Under the pieces are notes generated by a model. The model was given only the letters and a program-made list of their open reading frames with translations. It was not told the origin of the DNA and ran no database searches. DNA of 64,000 nucleotides from Gnetum montanum. Its lineage: Eukaryota > Streptophyta > Gnetopsida > Gnetales > Gnetaceae. Shown one piece after another: positions 1-10,534 of this stretch. Both the position numbers and the translations under genes were made by a program. Position 1 is the stretch's first letter, and each line of letters starts with the position of its first letter. The DNA is taken from the NCBI GenBank assembly GCA_015680685.1, contig MNCI01036208.1:446698-510697 (forward strand), written 5' to 3'.

Positions 1-109
1 ACTTATCAATGGTACAACCTAAGTAGTCTTAAAAAACTAACAAAATAACTTACATTCCTTAATAAACTGACAAAATACCTAATAATTTAAGTACTCTTGA
101 TAAATTAAC
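1..109. other. AT-rich flank, no feature seen
   Basis: AT-rich sequence with no ORF or recognisable repeat. It is the left flank of the solo LTR that follows. Confidence 0.5.
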
Positions 110-114
110 ATTCC

Positions 115-1091
115 TGATGAGCAGTGAGGTACCCCTATCCCCAACCATATGAATGAAAAGTGTTTACACATGATTCAGTCAAATTCTGTGGATGGGACTA
201 TTTGTGGCATCTAGATTATTATGCATTGATCATAGTTCATTTTCTTTCCACTTGAACTAGTCATAACTTTGTCACGTATGGTTTAGTCCAAAGTGAGGCA
301 TATGATTCTTAATACTGTTTCGACCTTATGCTACTCCTAATGATAATGAAGAAATCAATTATATAAACTAATTAACAATGGGAAGTAAACTCTAAATTAG
401 CCTATGGGTGGTGTGTGTCCATTTCCAGCTTGCCATACACGTCTTGGACCCATGTATCCACTACTAGGATTATCAAGCACTATGCTACTAGGCAAACCAA
501 GCAATGACACTACTGGGGTTACCAAGAAAATACATGTTTATGCTTAAAACTAGTCATGCTCATGCTACCAATTCATTAATATGCACGAAAATGTAAATAT
601 TAACTACGTACATGAAAAGTAAATTACATGGAAATTAAATCTAATCTAATTCAAAGTATTGTAATGAATAAGAATCAATCTTGATCTTATTGTCGTTCAT
701 GGAATGTGTCTAGGTACAATTCCACTCGAATAAGATGCCATACAAGTAACTTAAATCCACACTATGGGCAGTCACTGACTGTTCTGTAAGACTATGGAAT
801 AAAACTACAAGAGTTCAACTACTCTATTGACCAAAAAATGTCAATACATAGTGGGACCATGTGTATTTATAAGAAAATATAGACATTGTGTTAATGGGAC
901 CTCGTCAATGCATCATTATATGTGTCGATAGGACTGCATCGATAGGGTCATGTTGATGGGGCTTCATCAATGCAGCTACCTTGACGTAGCTGTTTTGAAG
1001 TAGCTATTGCAAGGTAGCTATGTCGAAGCAGTTGCCTTGAAGTAGCTATGTTAAAGAGGTTGCGTTGATGAAACCAACTGATGCTTCATCA
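115..1091 (-). mobile_element. Solo LTR of the Athila-like family (copy A)
   Basis: A single 977 bp LTR with TG...CA ends. It is flanked on both sides by the same 5 bp, ATTCC (110-114 and 1092-1096). No PBS, PPT or internal domain adjoins it, so it is a solo LTR, the usual product of recombination between two LTRs. Its left end carries the block with GGTACCCCTA and AACCATATGAAT that also begins the LTRs at 15460, 27747, 52798, 56016 and 62068, and the orientation matches them (transcription on the minus strand). The U3 side (right end) holds repeated short units around GTAGCTATG that are absent from the other copies. Confidence 0.9.
864..871 (-). promoter_or_regulatory. LTR TATA box (copy A)
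   Basis: On the minus strand this reads TATAAATA, at the position equivalent to the TATA boxes in the other LTRs. It lies about 220 bp from the 5' end of this LTR. Functional status is inferred from position only. Confidence 0.55.
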
Positions 1092-1127
1092 ATTCCTAAG
1101 AAGCTAAAGTACATTAATAGCCTAAGT

Positions 1128-1279
1128 AGCATTAGGGGTATCAAAACCTAAATAATAATCCTAAGCACATCCTATAACATATAGCCAACAAGATTCTTTA
1201 TAAAAATTATAAAGAAATATAATGACATCTCAAGTGCAACTTGAACTAGCAACTTCTTATCTAATACGATAATGAGCTA
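1128..1279 (-). mobile_element. tRNA-derived SINE, family 2, copy a
   Basis: Read on the minus strand it has the same order as the copies at 1528, 1935 and 2458: a pol III-like head with GTTAGCTCATTATC, a degenerate B box region about 40 bp on, a body with CATTATATTTCTTTATA, and a tail resembling GATGTGCTTA...GGTT. Recognition rests on similarity among the four copies. No clear TSD was found. Confidence 0.7.
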
Positions 1280-1431
1280 ACATATATCATTAACAGAACC
1301 TAAGTAGTTCTAACAAACAAACCTATGATCCTAAAGAAACTAAGAAAATACCTAGCCATGTATGATCTTAACAACTTTTATTTCTTAACAAACTAAAACA
1401 TTGAGAAACTTAGCATTGTCCACCAGAATTA

Positions 1432-1527
1432 AATATACCAAAATAATTGAAATATAGGTATATTCTAAGATATATAGTCTAATTAGAACTTTATAATCAA
1501 CATTTTCCATTAGAATGGAATAAATGA
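1432..1527 (-). mobile_element. SINE family 1, 3' fragment
   Basis: The minus strand contains TATAAAGTTCTAATTAGACT followed by ATATATCTTAGAATATACCT, which matches the 3' half of the SINE at 2656-2815. The tRNA-like head is missing. It directly abuts another SINE at 1528. Confidence 0.65.
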
Positions 1528-1664
1528 GTTGGAACCTAGAAGAATGATTATAAGTACACCTTAAGACATATATTTAATAACGTACTTTACAAGAATTGTA
1601 GAGGAATATGATTCCAATGCTTTAAGTGTGATTTGAATTGGTAACCTCTTACTTAATAATAAAC
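1528..1664 (-). mobile_element. SINE family 2, copy b
   Basis: Minus-strand copy of the family-2 SINE. The tail GGTTCCAAC, the motif GGTGTACTTATAATCATTCT and the B-box-side sequence AAGAGGTTACCAATTCAAATC are visible. The A box end is eroded. Confidence 0.7.
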
Positions 1665-1934
1665 AAAAAATTTCTACAAATAAATAATAATAATAAAAAA
1701 TTTTAAAAAATCACATTTATATACAAGCAGCAATGAGATATGAACAATTGAAATAATTATAAATTATGATGCAAATTTTGCAATCTTCCAGTTTAAGGTC
1801 ATAGTGGATTGCCTAAATGCAAAAGTTCAAAACTGCTAGTTTAAGGTCTTTTACAAGTTATATAATATAAACAACATTTATCCTCTAAAACACATGAAAA
1901 AAAGAATAAAGAACTTATAATCTTATACAAGAAT

Positions 1935-2088
1935 GTTGGAACTGAAAAAATGACTATAAGTATCTCTAAGACATATAGTTAACATAATACATTAAAAGAA
2001 TTATAGATAAATATAATGATGCCTAAAATGTAATTCAAACTAGCAACATCTTATCTAAAAAGATAATGAAATAACCAATTAAGCTAAC
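1935..2088 (-). mobile_element. SINE family 2, copy c
   Basis: The most complete minus-strand copy. The head GTTAGCTTAATTGGTTATTT has the spacing of a pol III A box, a B-box-like GTTGCTAGTTTGAATT follows, and the tail is AGTTCCAAC. Its body aligns with the copies at 1128, 1528 and 2458. Confidence 0.75.
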
Positions 2089-2457
2089 TATCATTAGTAA
2101 ATCTATAATCTTCTACAACCTTGAACCTACTGTACAACATATATAACCTATCAAATGTATGAAGAAACCTAAAATAATTTTGTCAATTCCTATCCCTAGT
2201 AGTGAAACAACTCAACTAGCTTATATGTGTGTTTGTATGTATGAACTGATTGAGAGAATTTTCTAACTTTTGATTGTTCTTGGAATCCTGACTACTACAT
2301 AAAGTAAAATTTGAATGTAAACATATATACTCATGCATCCTCTCTTCTTCTAGGCCCATCCCATTTTTCAAATGCTCTCTTGGCCTAAGTTGTTTTTTTT
2401 TAAATATTTATTTAGGATGTTTCTTAAGTATCAATCTTTAACATAATAACTGGTGAT

Positions 2458-2588
2458 AGGTAGCTTAAGTGATTAGCTCATTATCTTATTAGGCAAGAGG
2501 TTGTTATTTTGAGTCATACTTGAGGCATCATTATATTTCTTTATATGTCTTATGATGTGCTTATAGTTATTTGTTAGGGTTCCAACAC
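2458..2588 (+). mobile_element. SINE family 2, copy d
   Basis: Plus-strand copy. The head is GGTAGCTTAAGTGATTAGCT, the B-box region AGGTTGTTATTTTGAGTC, and it ends GGGTTCCAACAC. The end is shared with SINE family 1, which suggests a common 3' module. Confidence 0.75.
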
Positions 2589-2655
2589 TAATCTCAAGGA
2601 CAATAAATAATAAGAGTTTAAAAACATCCTTGACAAACATCTCAAGAACAAATTG

Positions 2656-2815
2656 CAACAATGAGGTGTTAGCCTAGTGGTAAGACTCTTGCTTTGAAAA
2701 TTCCAATTTACAGGTTCAATTCTAGTAGGCAATGCTAGGGTATAAAGTTCTAATTAGATTATATATCCTAGGGTGTACCTATATCACAATTATTTTAGGG
2801 TTTCAACACCCCCTA
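2656..2815 (+). mobile_element. tRNA-derived SINE, family 1, with 12 bp TSD
   Basis: A 160 bp element with an A-box-like TTAGCCTAGTGGTAAGACTC and a B-box-like AGGTTCAATTCTAG about 35 bp downstream. It ends TTTCAACACCCCCT. It is flanked by perfect 12 bp direct repeats, AAGAACAAATTG, at 2644-2655 and 2816-2827, which is typical of LINE-mediated SINE insertion. A second copy lies at 39786-39954 inside an L1 element. Confidence 0.88.
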
Positions 2816-2970
2816 AAGAACAAATTGGAGTGAGAGAACATATAGAAAATGAAAAGGGGGTAGAGGGAAAGAGGATGCATGAGTACATTGATTTGCATTA
2901 AAGTTGTTACCTCATCTAGTAGTTGAGCTTCCAAGTATAATAAAAAATTAAAAAGTATATTTGCCAATTC

Positions 2971-3027
2971 ATATACATACATACATACGTACATTTATTG
3001 TATGTAGGTATGTATGTATGTATATGC
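2971..3027. repeat. Inverted TACA/TGTA microsatellite
   Basis: A run of ATAC units is followed, after a short spacer, by a run of TATG units on the same strand. The two arms can pair as a hairpin. Nothing suggests a gene. Confidence 0.75.
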
Positions 3028-3169
3028 TAGTTAAAGGATAACTTACTAACTTTAAATGTAAGAGGTATGAAAGTGAGTTTTACTTTAGCAAGTAAATGGT
3101 TTGTAGTTTTATTTATCTTGAAGGTTTCTTGCAAAGTTATTGTGACAAAAATTTTCTTTTTTAGGTGAG

Positions 3170-3800
3170 GAATGATCTAAAGATGGAAAGTACAAATGTC
3201 TCTTAGACTATAGAGATTATAAAGGATGTTAAAACTTTTAATTTTGTTTTGCCTTATGATTTATATGAATCTTTGTTAAAAGAGATTACTTCTTGATATA
3301 TATTTTTGCAAATTATTAAATTCATATACCTAATTAAGGGTTTTACATTGATGATTTAGGCTATTCTTGAATATTATGAAATTAATATTTTGCATGCCTG
3401 CTATTTTTCTAAATTTTTTTACTTGTCAAATTGATTAATTTTGAAAATGGTTGAGAAATCCTTGGATCTTAAAGTTTTTATGGATTACCACTATACATTT
3501 ATTACTTGGGAATGGAAAGTAGATTTTGATTCTTATTCTTCTAATCATTTTAAAATTCATTGTCAGATTAAATTGAATAATCTTAATCTTATTTTGCAAA
3601 AGTATTGAAAGTGAATTTGTTGACATCATTGGTATGTTCCTCAAAAGAGAGTCCAAAATATTACTAGATTGTGTTCATCATACATGTTATTTTGTAGAGA
3701 TTGATTTATAATAGATAAAAAAATAATTAAAAATCATGGCCAGTAATTAGTGTTTTTCTTAGAAAACTACACACTATAAATTCTGAGGATGTTGCAACTA
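3170..3800 (+). pseudogene. Possible LINE ORF1 (Gag-like) remnant
   Basis: A degenerate plus-strand reading with scattered stops. Around 3480-3620 it contains aromatic and Trp-containing spacing that resembles the N-terminal DUF4283-type region of plant L1 ORF1. The stronger support is position: an L1 reverse transcriptase remnant lies downstream in the same orientation at 4290-5070. No zinc knuckle was found. The assignment is tentative. Confidence 0.35.
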
Positions 3801-4289
3801 TTGCCATAGTAAAGGCCATGTTATTGAAATCTATCCTATTCTCAATAAATAAGTTATTTATGAGAAAAAAAACTATACTTTTTTAAAAGAAAAATAATAG
3901 TAATTTTTAGCAAAAACAAATGAAATATTTTTCAACAAGTTCTTAACCTTTTACTAATCCTTTTAAATCTAAAGATGCTAATAAAATCTCAATATCTAAA
4001 GAAAATTGCTCTTTAGTCTAAGAGATTAATAAAGAAAGTACTAATGTAGATGAATTTTGCTTAGTATAATGCAAAAAGAGGAGAACTATAGATGTTGATT
4101 TTAATTCAAAATCCCCTAAGGTATCTCCTCCTCTCTCTACTACTAGTACTATTCCAATTATTTTCTTATTGGATAATGCTTTTTCACCTATTAGTGACAT
4201 GGATTGTGAGACAAATGTTAAGCTTAAGAAATCAATTACCTAAGCTTAAAAATATTTACTTAAGACCTATTAATTACCTAAACTATAAT

Positions 4290-5070
4290 TGCTTTATATA
4301 AATGGTTTCATCATTACAAATTCTAACACTTTTGAAAATTTTAGCAAATTATTTTTCTTGTATGTTTTCAATTGAAGATTCTAGCAAGAAAACCTTTAAG
4401 GCCTCTAGTACACATATTCCTCATCTTATAACAGAAATGCATCAAAGTATTCTTGAAGTAGAAATTACAATGGAAGAACTCAAAATAGCAAATTTTAGTT
4501 TAGTAGATGTTAAAGATCTAAGATTATATGGTTTTCCAATTGAATTTTTTAAAGAAGCATTGGAGCATTATTGAAGATGATCTCTTTTATGTTTTCCTAG
4601 AAACTATTAAAATTTTTTTCTAAGTAACAATATTAGAAAAAATATAATTTTTCTTCTTCCTAAGAATGGAGATCTTTAACATATTGGTAATTAGAGGTCT
4701 ATGACTCTTCTTAACAAAACTTATACAGTTTTAGCTACAGGCATGGCTTGTTAGATTTAGAAGGTTATAGAACATAGCATTAGACTGAAGCAAACATGTT
4801 CAGATAGAGGTAGACATATCTTAAATAACATGATTGCAGTTTAAGAGGGAATGTAGTGCACCTTTGATACTAATGAGAATATTGCTTCTATTAAGTTAGA
4901 TTATGCTAAAGCTTTTGATAGGATTGAATGAAATTTATTATTTTTTATCTCTATAAATTAAGATTTGGTTATTATTTTATTTTTCTTATCCATACCTTGC
5001 TCATTGATGCTAATGCTCAAGATGCTAAAAATTTAGATTGAGTTCCTTCTTTTCCCTTCAATGAATAATT
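4290..5070 (+). pseudogene. L1-type LINE reverse transcriptase, N-terminal remnant
   Basis: The frames together show the start of a plant L1 RT. Around 4430-4575 there is an equivalent of the GxDGxPxEFFK segment (GFPIEFFKEALEHY). At 4640-4720 comes LLPKNGDL, followed by the RSMTLLNK segment that corresponds to NWRPISLLN. At about 4890 is LDYAKAFDRIE, equivalent to the catalytic region LDFEKAYDRVEW with its first Asp. The reading is broken by stops and frameshifts and ends near 5070, before the FADD motif. It therefore cannot be active. The endonuclease domain that should precede it is not recognisable. Confidence 0.8.
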
Positions 5071-5560
5071 TGTCATGACCCTCACTATACTCTTATGTAT
5101 ATGATGTTTATGTTTTTGTATGTTGGGAGAGTAGGATAGATTTTTAATTTATGTAGAGACATGAAATTTTATAAATGATTGCATATGCTTGACCTTTGGT
5201 TTGGCATGGTGTTTTGTATTATTTTGATCTAGCAAGATCTATATATATCAAGTGGTTTATTTGTAATGTATTTTCATGCATTTTTTCTTCATTTTTCATG
5301 ATTTTGTTGTGTTATTCCTTGTGTTCCTAAACATCACTTCTTCCTAGATAAGTGTAGTAAGGTGGGGTTATGTAATGATGATGAAGAATTATTTTTCATG
5401 ATGTTGACTTTGAATAATAATTTATTTGGGGCATAGTGCATGCTTCTTATTAAAAATTATATACCAACTATTTTAAATACTCAAAATTGTCAAAACGTAA
5501 CACTAAACCCCAATCCTCGACCTCGATAACTCTAGTTAACATGCAAAGTCGATTGAGGTC
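5071..5560. other. Unassigned AT-rich stretch
   Basis: No coding similarity seen. It starts with TGTCATGACCC, which could be an LTR start, but I could not find a matching partner or TSD. Confidence 0.4.
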
Positions 5561-6600
5561 AAAAATTCACTCCCCCTTATTTTCCATGTTGAGCTTTCTA
5601 TCCCCAACATGGAAGAAGGGGGGAAGCTAGAAAACCACTTAGGAATGCTTGGGACTATGAAATTTTGACATGGATCCATAGACTTTAACCTTGACAATTC
5701 TAGGAGGCAACATGCATGGTCAATTGTAAATTGAATTAGCCTAGATCTAGGATTCTTGCTTCTTCCATGTTGAAGTAACCTTCCCAGCATGGAATGTTGG
5801 GATGTTGCTTTTCCACTTTTGGAGGCAAGATGACACTCCTAGAAACCAAATAACTTTGTTGAAGAATCCCAAGACCTCACAATCTTAAGATTTTACTTGA
5901 CTAACTTTGTTCCAATCTCCAAGACCCATTCCCCCCATTCTTCCATGCTAGAGTAACTCCCCTAGCATGGAAATAGGGTTGGGGGTGGGGGGTGGGGGAT
6001 AGTGCTGGAAGACCTTAAATGCCCTGAAACAACTTTCAAAGATGTTCAAAATTAGTTAGAAACTTGCAAAATCGAAGTTTGTAGCCCTAGGGGCCTAGAA
6101 ACTTGGTCAAAGTGCTTCAAAATCACTTTGAATTTATCAAAAAGTGTCCCCTTATTTTTCCATGCTGCGGATACTGTACCTAGCGTGGAAGGTGGGGAGA
6201 GTCATTTCAACACCTATTAACACTCAAAATGACCTTAAATTACCTCAGAACGAAGCCAGGAGATGCACAAGTTCTAGGTTTGGGCTACAACCACCTGTTT
6301 GACCATGTTTGATCTTATTTTTCTTTGGATTTTAGTTCCGTATGCTAATCCCATTCTTTTCCATGTTGGCTAGCATGGAAACAAGGGGGAAAGGGCTCAA
6401 AACTTTCTTTTGGCCTTTATAGACCTCTGGGGAGCCCAATTTTGATTAATCTACACTTGCGTTGCCTTGGGAAGGTCCCAGGACCTCAATTTTGGACCTT
6501 TGAACATCCAAAACCATATTTTCCTTGGTTTCCACACTAAGGATCCTTGTTTCCACACTAAGCCCAGCATGGAAGCCTTAAGGCACTTGATGTTTGCATC
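5561..6600. repeat. About 190 bp diverged tandem repeat with a hairpin in each unit
   Basis: Six occurrences of TTCCATG or TTCCACA begin at 5582, 5763, 5941, 6158, 6359 and 6551, a spacing of about 178-217 bp. In most units this is followed within 15-30 bp by its inverted partner (C)AGCATGGAA, giving a short hairpin. Copy 6 has the degenerate arm TTCCACACTAAG. Flanking text such as GACCTTAAATNNCCTNAGAAC also recurs between units, so this looks like a diverged array and not a chance motif. Tat-lineage elements are known to carry tandem repeats in their untranslated regions, and a Tat pol follows at 7465. Confidence 0.7.
5975..5998 (+). repeat. G-quadruplex-type G tract
   Basis: Four G runs of 3-6 bases separated by one or two T's lie just after the hairpin of repeat unit 3. 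The other units have only shorter G runs at this place. Confidence 0.75.
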
Positions 6601-6664
6601 TAGATAGCCCAGAAACAATCATAATTGATGTCTAAACTTACTTAATAGCCTTGTAGCCTGAAAA

Positions 6665-6992
6665 CATGGCTTGCTAAGGCCTAAAATTGGCAAAACTTAA
6701 TCATTTTAAACCTATATTAAGTAAAATTTATGTTTTAATTGATTTTTACCTTGTTACATAATTTTTTGGCTTGTTTTTGGACTTATGTTGTCTTGGGAAC
6801 CTTATTGTTTGCCTTATTACAACTCTATTTGTGTTTTTTTGACCTTTAAATGATATAAAATAGTGGATTTTGAGCTTCCCTAACCATTGTTTGACACCAT
6901 ATGACCATGGCCCACTAATTTTTTAAATTGGCATCATAGTCCACCAAGGTTATAAACTAGCATCATGGCCCACTAAGGCCTAAAATTGGCAA
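6665..6992. repeat. 29 bp tandem repeats (CATGGCCCACTAAGGCC type)
   Basis: Three contiguous 29 bp units at 6906-6934, 6935-6963 and 6964-6992, with a separate related unit near 6665-6693. Each reads approximately CATGGCCCACTAAGG, then an AT-rich half ending AATTGGCA. Related units recur at 12068-12139, on the other side of the Tat pol. Confidence 0.8.
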
Positions 6993-7464
6993 AACTATGA
7001 CCTGTATTGATCATTTGTAGCCTTACTCTTTATATTTTTCCTTGTTTGACCTTTATGTTATCTTTGTTTGCCGCTTTTCTGAATTAACCTTATCTCGCTG
7101 ATGATCTTGGATTGCCTTAATTCCATTAGATTTGCATATGTTTTATGACGTTTTAACATTATTTATTCACTTTTACCTAGGTGCCACTTAATATACTTTG
7201 GTTGATGTGCAGGATCAAAGTATGAGTACTTGGGAGAAAATTAGTTTACTTTTGGTCCTACATGGACCTCACAATGATATTAAATAGTGTATCAACCCTA
7301 GTTGTCTTGATCTTGAGCTTGAGAGCCTTGTAGACCACATAGCCTCAATAGAGAGACCTATAGAATGGCCTCAAAACCTAGCCAAAACCCTTGACTTAGA
7401 AGCATGAGACATAACTAAAGACCCTTTAGTTGAATAGTCATATAACTCACAATTTCACCTATTG
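6993..7464 (+). other. Possible 5' internal part of Tat element 1
   Basis: No convincing PBS or gag is seen. A plus-strand reading near 7210-7440 is partly open but I cannot assign it. The next recognisable sequence is the RNase H part of a Tat-lineage pol, so gag, protease and RT are missing. Confidence 0.35.
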
Positions 7465-9037
7465 ATAACTAAGCAGCCATAGATCCCAAGTTCTCTGATG
7501 AACACATTAACACAGTTAACCAAGTGCCCCAAGATTATGAGGTAATGATGAGCTTTGACAAAGCTTCAACTACTGATGGGGCTAGTGCTACTTCCATCAT
7601 AACATTCCCATCTGGTGAAATCTAATCCTTTGCCCATTTTTTTTGGTTCCCATGTACCAACAACATAGCAGAATATGAGAGTTTGATTAAAGGGATGATG
7701 GTAGCTCATGACCTAGGAATTAGACACCTAGCCATCAAAGGGGATTGAGAACTCATGGTTAACCAAGTAAACAAAGTCTATGCATGCAAAGCTAAGAACT
7801 TACAATCTTATTGTGATCTAGGAAAGTAATTATTACAACAGTTCATAGATGTTGATATCCAACACATACCTCGAAACAAAAATTCCATAGCTGATGCAAT
7901 TGCAACATTAGCCTTTAGTGTGATGCCAGATGTGTTTAGCAAGTTACCCACCTTAACTGTGGACTACGCTCCTCTCATTACATAGAAGATTGAGGATACC
8001 TTTATCACCATTGTTCATACTGCTCCTTTTGAGGAGTAGTATGACGATATCAAATTTTACCTTATGCATGGTGAATCCTCATAGGGCCTAACTACTTCTT
8101 AGAAGGATTCCATGCATAAGTAGTCAAAGTAGTATGTCATTGTAGGTGATAACACATTATGTAGATAGTCCCATGATGGCATACTCCTAAAGTGCTTAGG
8201 AAAAATTGAAGCTAGAATAGTCCTAGAGGAGGTTCACGAGGGTGTTTGTGGCAGACATATAGGACCTAGAGCCATGACCACTAAGATTAAATGGTTAGGC
8301 TACTATTGGCCCCATATGGAAAATGATTGCTTGTAAAAGGTTAAGTGATGCAACACATGCTAATGATATAGCAACTTGATACAAGTATCACCAACTGAGT
8401 TTCATATGACCTAGATAACATGGACATTTCAATGATGAGGGTTGGATATCATTGAACCCATAATGCCTAAATCTACCACAAGGCATAGCTTCATCATCAC
8501 CATAATTGAATACTTTAGCAAGTAGGTTGAAGCTATTTCCCTAAGGAAGACTACATCTAAACAAGTTTGCAAGTTTATTCTAGACAACATTGTAGCTCAT
8601 TTTTGCATACCAATGACCATAGTTATAGATAATGGACCTCAATTTAGCAGCCAAGAAACCAAGGATTTTTGTCATAACCTAGGCATTAAGCATTCTTTCT
8701 TGTCACCTCACTACCCTCAAGCCAATGGACAAGCAGAAGTGAGTAAGCAGAAGTGGCATGAGTGGCTTATCCATGCACTATGGGCATATAGAACAACCTA
8801 TTGCAAGATAACTAACATGACCCCTTATAGCCTTGTTTATGGTTTTGAAGCTATTTTACCTCTTAAATTACAAGTACCATCACTCCAGGTAGCCTTGACC
8901 GACTTCATCCATAATGAGTAGAGTAAGGAGTTGTAGAAAATAGCATTGGATTCAATGGAGGAGTGGCATATGCAGGTGCTTTCTCACATCGAGCACTATT
9001 AATAGAGGTAGAAGAGACAACATAAGCATAACCTAAC
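7465..9037 (+). pseudogene. Tat-lineage gypsy pol remnant: archaeal-type RNase H and integrase
   Basis: The reading starts in the linker before the second, archaeal-type RNase H of Tat elements (DPKFSDEHINTV). At about 7537 comes a degraded FDGAS-type motif, then CTNNIAEYESLI at 7650-7690 and IPRKNSIADAIATLA near 7870. The integrase follows: a zinc-binding His region at 8230-8380, core sequence with VIDNGPQFSS at 8618-8650 (second catalytic Asp kept), and HYPQANGQAEV at 8710-8740 (catalytic Glu kept). SLVYGFEAILPL near 8835 is typical of Tat. Many TAG/TAA stops interrupt it. It breaks off at 9037 exactly where a solo LTR is inserted, and continues at 11817. Confidence 0.88.
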
Positions 9038-9547
9038 TGTTGACACATTTAGCCATTTCATGGAGTAGCAAAGATGATAAAATATGAATAAGTCACAAAG
9101 GATAATCAAGAGAAATATACATGTTGGTTGTGCTTTATTGATATTTTAATACTTTGATGTTCAAGAAGAATTGTTAAAGGAAGATAGAGTTTTTCAAATG
9201 ATAAGGAAAATTCATCATGCTCCTTTGGAAAATGAAGGATGAAAAACAAGTGGAAAGCTAAAAGAGCCGATCCCCGTTTACGGATGTATCAAGGAAAATA
9301 TCAAAGTTAATATACTAAGGTTTGAATAATGTTTTTTATGGCAAGGAAAAAATGAAAACATAGTTCCAGCCCTTGTACACAATGGAAGAAAGATGGAGGA
9401 AAGAAAAACAGTCCAAAAGAATGCTAGTTTTTCGTTACAGAAATCGCAGGAATTGCGTTAATCCTAACGTAGAAGAATGCAAGGGTTTTTGCTCTGAAAT
9501 GTTTTTCTGTTTTGTGTAAAATTAACTGTTCTTTTTACCCAAATCAG

Positions 9548-9689
9548 TGGCATCTCTGCTGGCTATGTTGTGTCAAAATTTCTTCTGCAAGGACGCGAAT
9601 TCAAAGAAGAGGGACTCACATCTGAATTCAAGCTTTATATAGTTGATTCGCCTGCCTCCAATGACGTCGATGTGTGCCACGCTGCGTAA
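9548..9689 (+). pseudogene. Host-gene-like terminal exon fragment
   Basis: An open stretch of 46 codons ends in TAA. Immediately before it is a good splice acceptor, a pyrimidine-rich tract ending CCCAAATCAG. The peptide starts GISAGYVVSKFLLQG and ends DVDVCHAA, with normal coding-like composition and no stops, unlike the surrounding transposon DNA. It lies in the U3 part of the solo LTR. I do not recognise the protein family. It looks like the last exon of a captured plant gene, but it could be an unusual LTR sequence with a chance open frame. Confidence 0.45.
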
Positions 9690-10059
9690 CTCAGAAAAGC
9701 AGACATCAGCATTAAAATAGCAAACCATAAGCAGCGTTGGCCACCCGTGCCAAGGCAAACGGAGTCACCAAGACCTCCACGTGGATGCCGTGCCGCCGAA
9801 CCCTTGCCATTAAATTTTAAAAAACAAACAAAAGGGTGCTCTACCGCAGCAGCAGACCTATGATGTGATTGCTATAAACCCTGAAATCAATGGCAGGAAT
9901 TTTGAAGAATGATTTACAAAAATGTGAAAACGCAGGAAACCCTAGCGAATTTGGGACAAAATAAAATAGTTTAGGCAACCGAAACCCTATGATCCAGGGC
10001 TATCCGTCCAGTGAATTACATCCGTTTCCAGATCTTTCTCCTAGTAACCAAACGTAGCA

Positions 10060-10239
10060 ATGGTGCCGGGTGCAGCTGCTGAGCCTTCTCCCACGGTGGT
10101 GGTTGCTAACGATCCTGGACAGGAGCAGGATATTTCTAAAATGTTTGATAACTATTCCAGGTCTAGCACCCTTGCATTCGGGCTTAAAGTTTCAAATTTG
10201 ATTTTTTCGGTCATTTTTACATATCCACAAAATATTTAA
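10060..10239 (+). pseudogene. Host-gene-like first exon fragment
   Basis: A 59-codon reading starts at an ATG in good context (GCAATGG). Its first part, MVPGAAAEPSPTVVVANDPG, is GC-rich and Ala/Pro/Val-rich, like a plant protein N-terminus. After about residue 33 the composition becomes AT-rich. The upstream 200 bp contains GAAACCCTA-type text common in plant gene leaders. It probably belongs to the same captured segment as the exon at 9548, though not necessarily the same gene. Family unknown. Confidence 0.4.
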
Positions 10240-10526
10240 GAACAAGGCACCCACAACATTTATTCCAAGGTAAATGTTGTATTATCATCTTGTTATTAAA
10301 ACATTAAGAGCTCCATAAGCATCCTCCAAATCCTAGAATAAAGCAAAGATTATTGATATTCTCGTGAACAATTATGTGAGATTGTTGGAATTATTTTTCA
10401 TAAACAATATTTATCTATTCCCTAACTTCCTAACTTCCTAAGTTAAATACTCCCTAACTTGTTGGGCAAGTCACTTGGGAGAGAAGTTAGGTGAGATATT
10501 TTGCCTATGTAACTACCTTTGACACC

Positions 10527-10534
10527 TATAAAAG
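10527..10534 (+). promoter_or_regulatory. TATA box of the 2.8 kb LTR
   Basis: TATAAAAG in the context CACCTATAAAAGGGC, followed about 190 bp downstream by AATAAA (10719-10724). This is the order expected for U3 promoter and R-region polyadenylation signal of an LTR. Confidence 0.6.

Noticed and set aside
2662-2720. Functional tRNA gene
   Set aside because: A and B boxes are present but the sequence does not fold as a tRNA, lacks an acceptor stem and is a SINE head with TSD.
9573-9758. Minus-strand ORF of 61 codons
   Set aside because: It overlaps the plus-strand exon-like reading at 9548-9689, which has a splice acceptor and better coding character.
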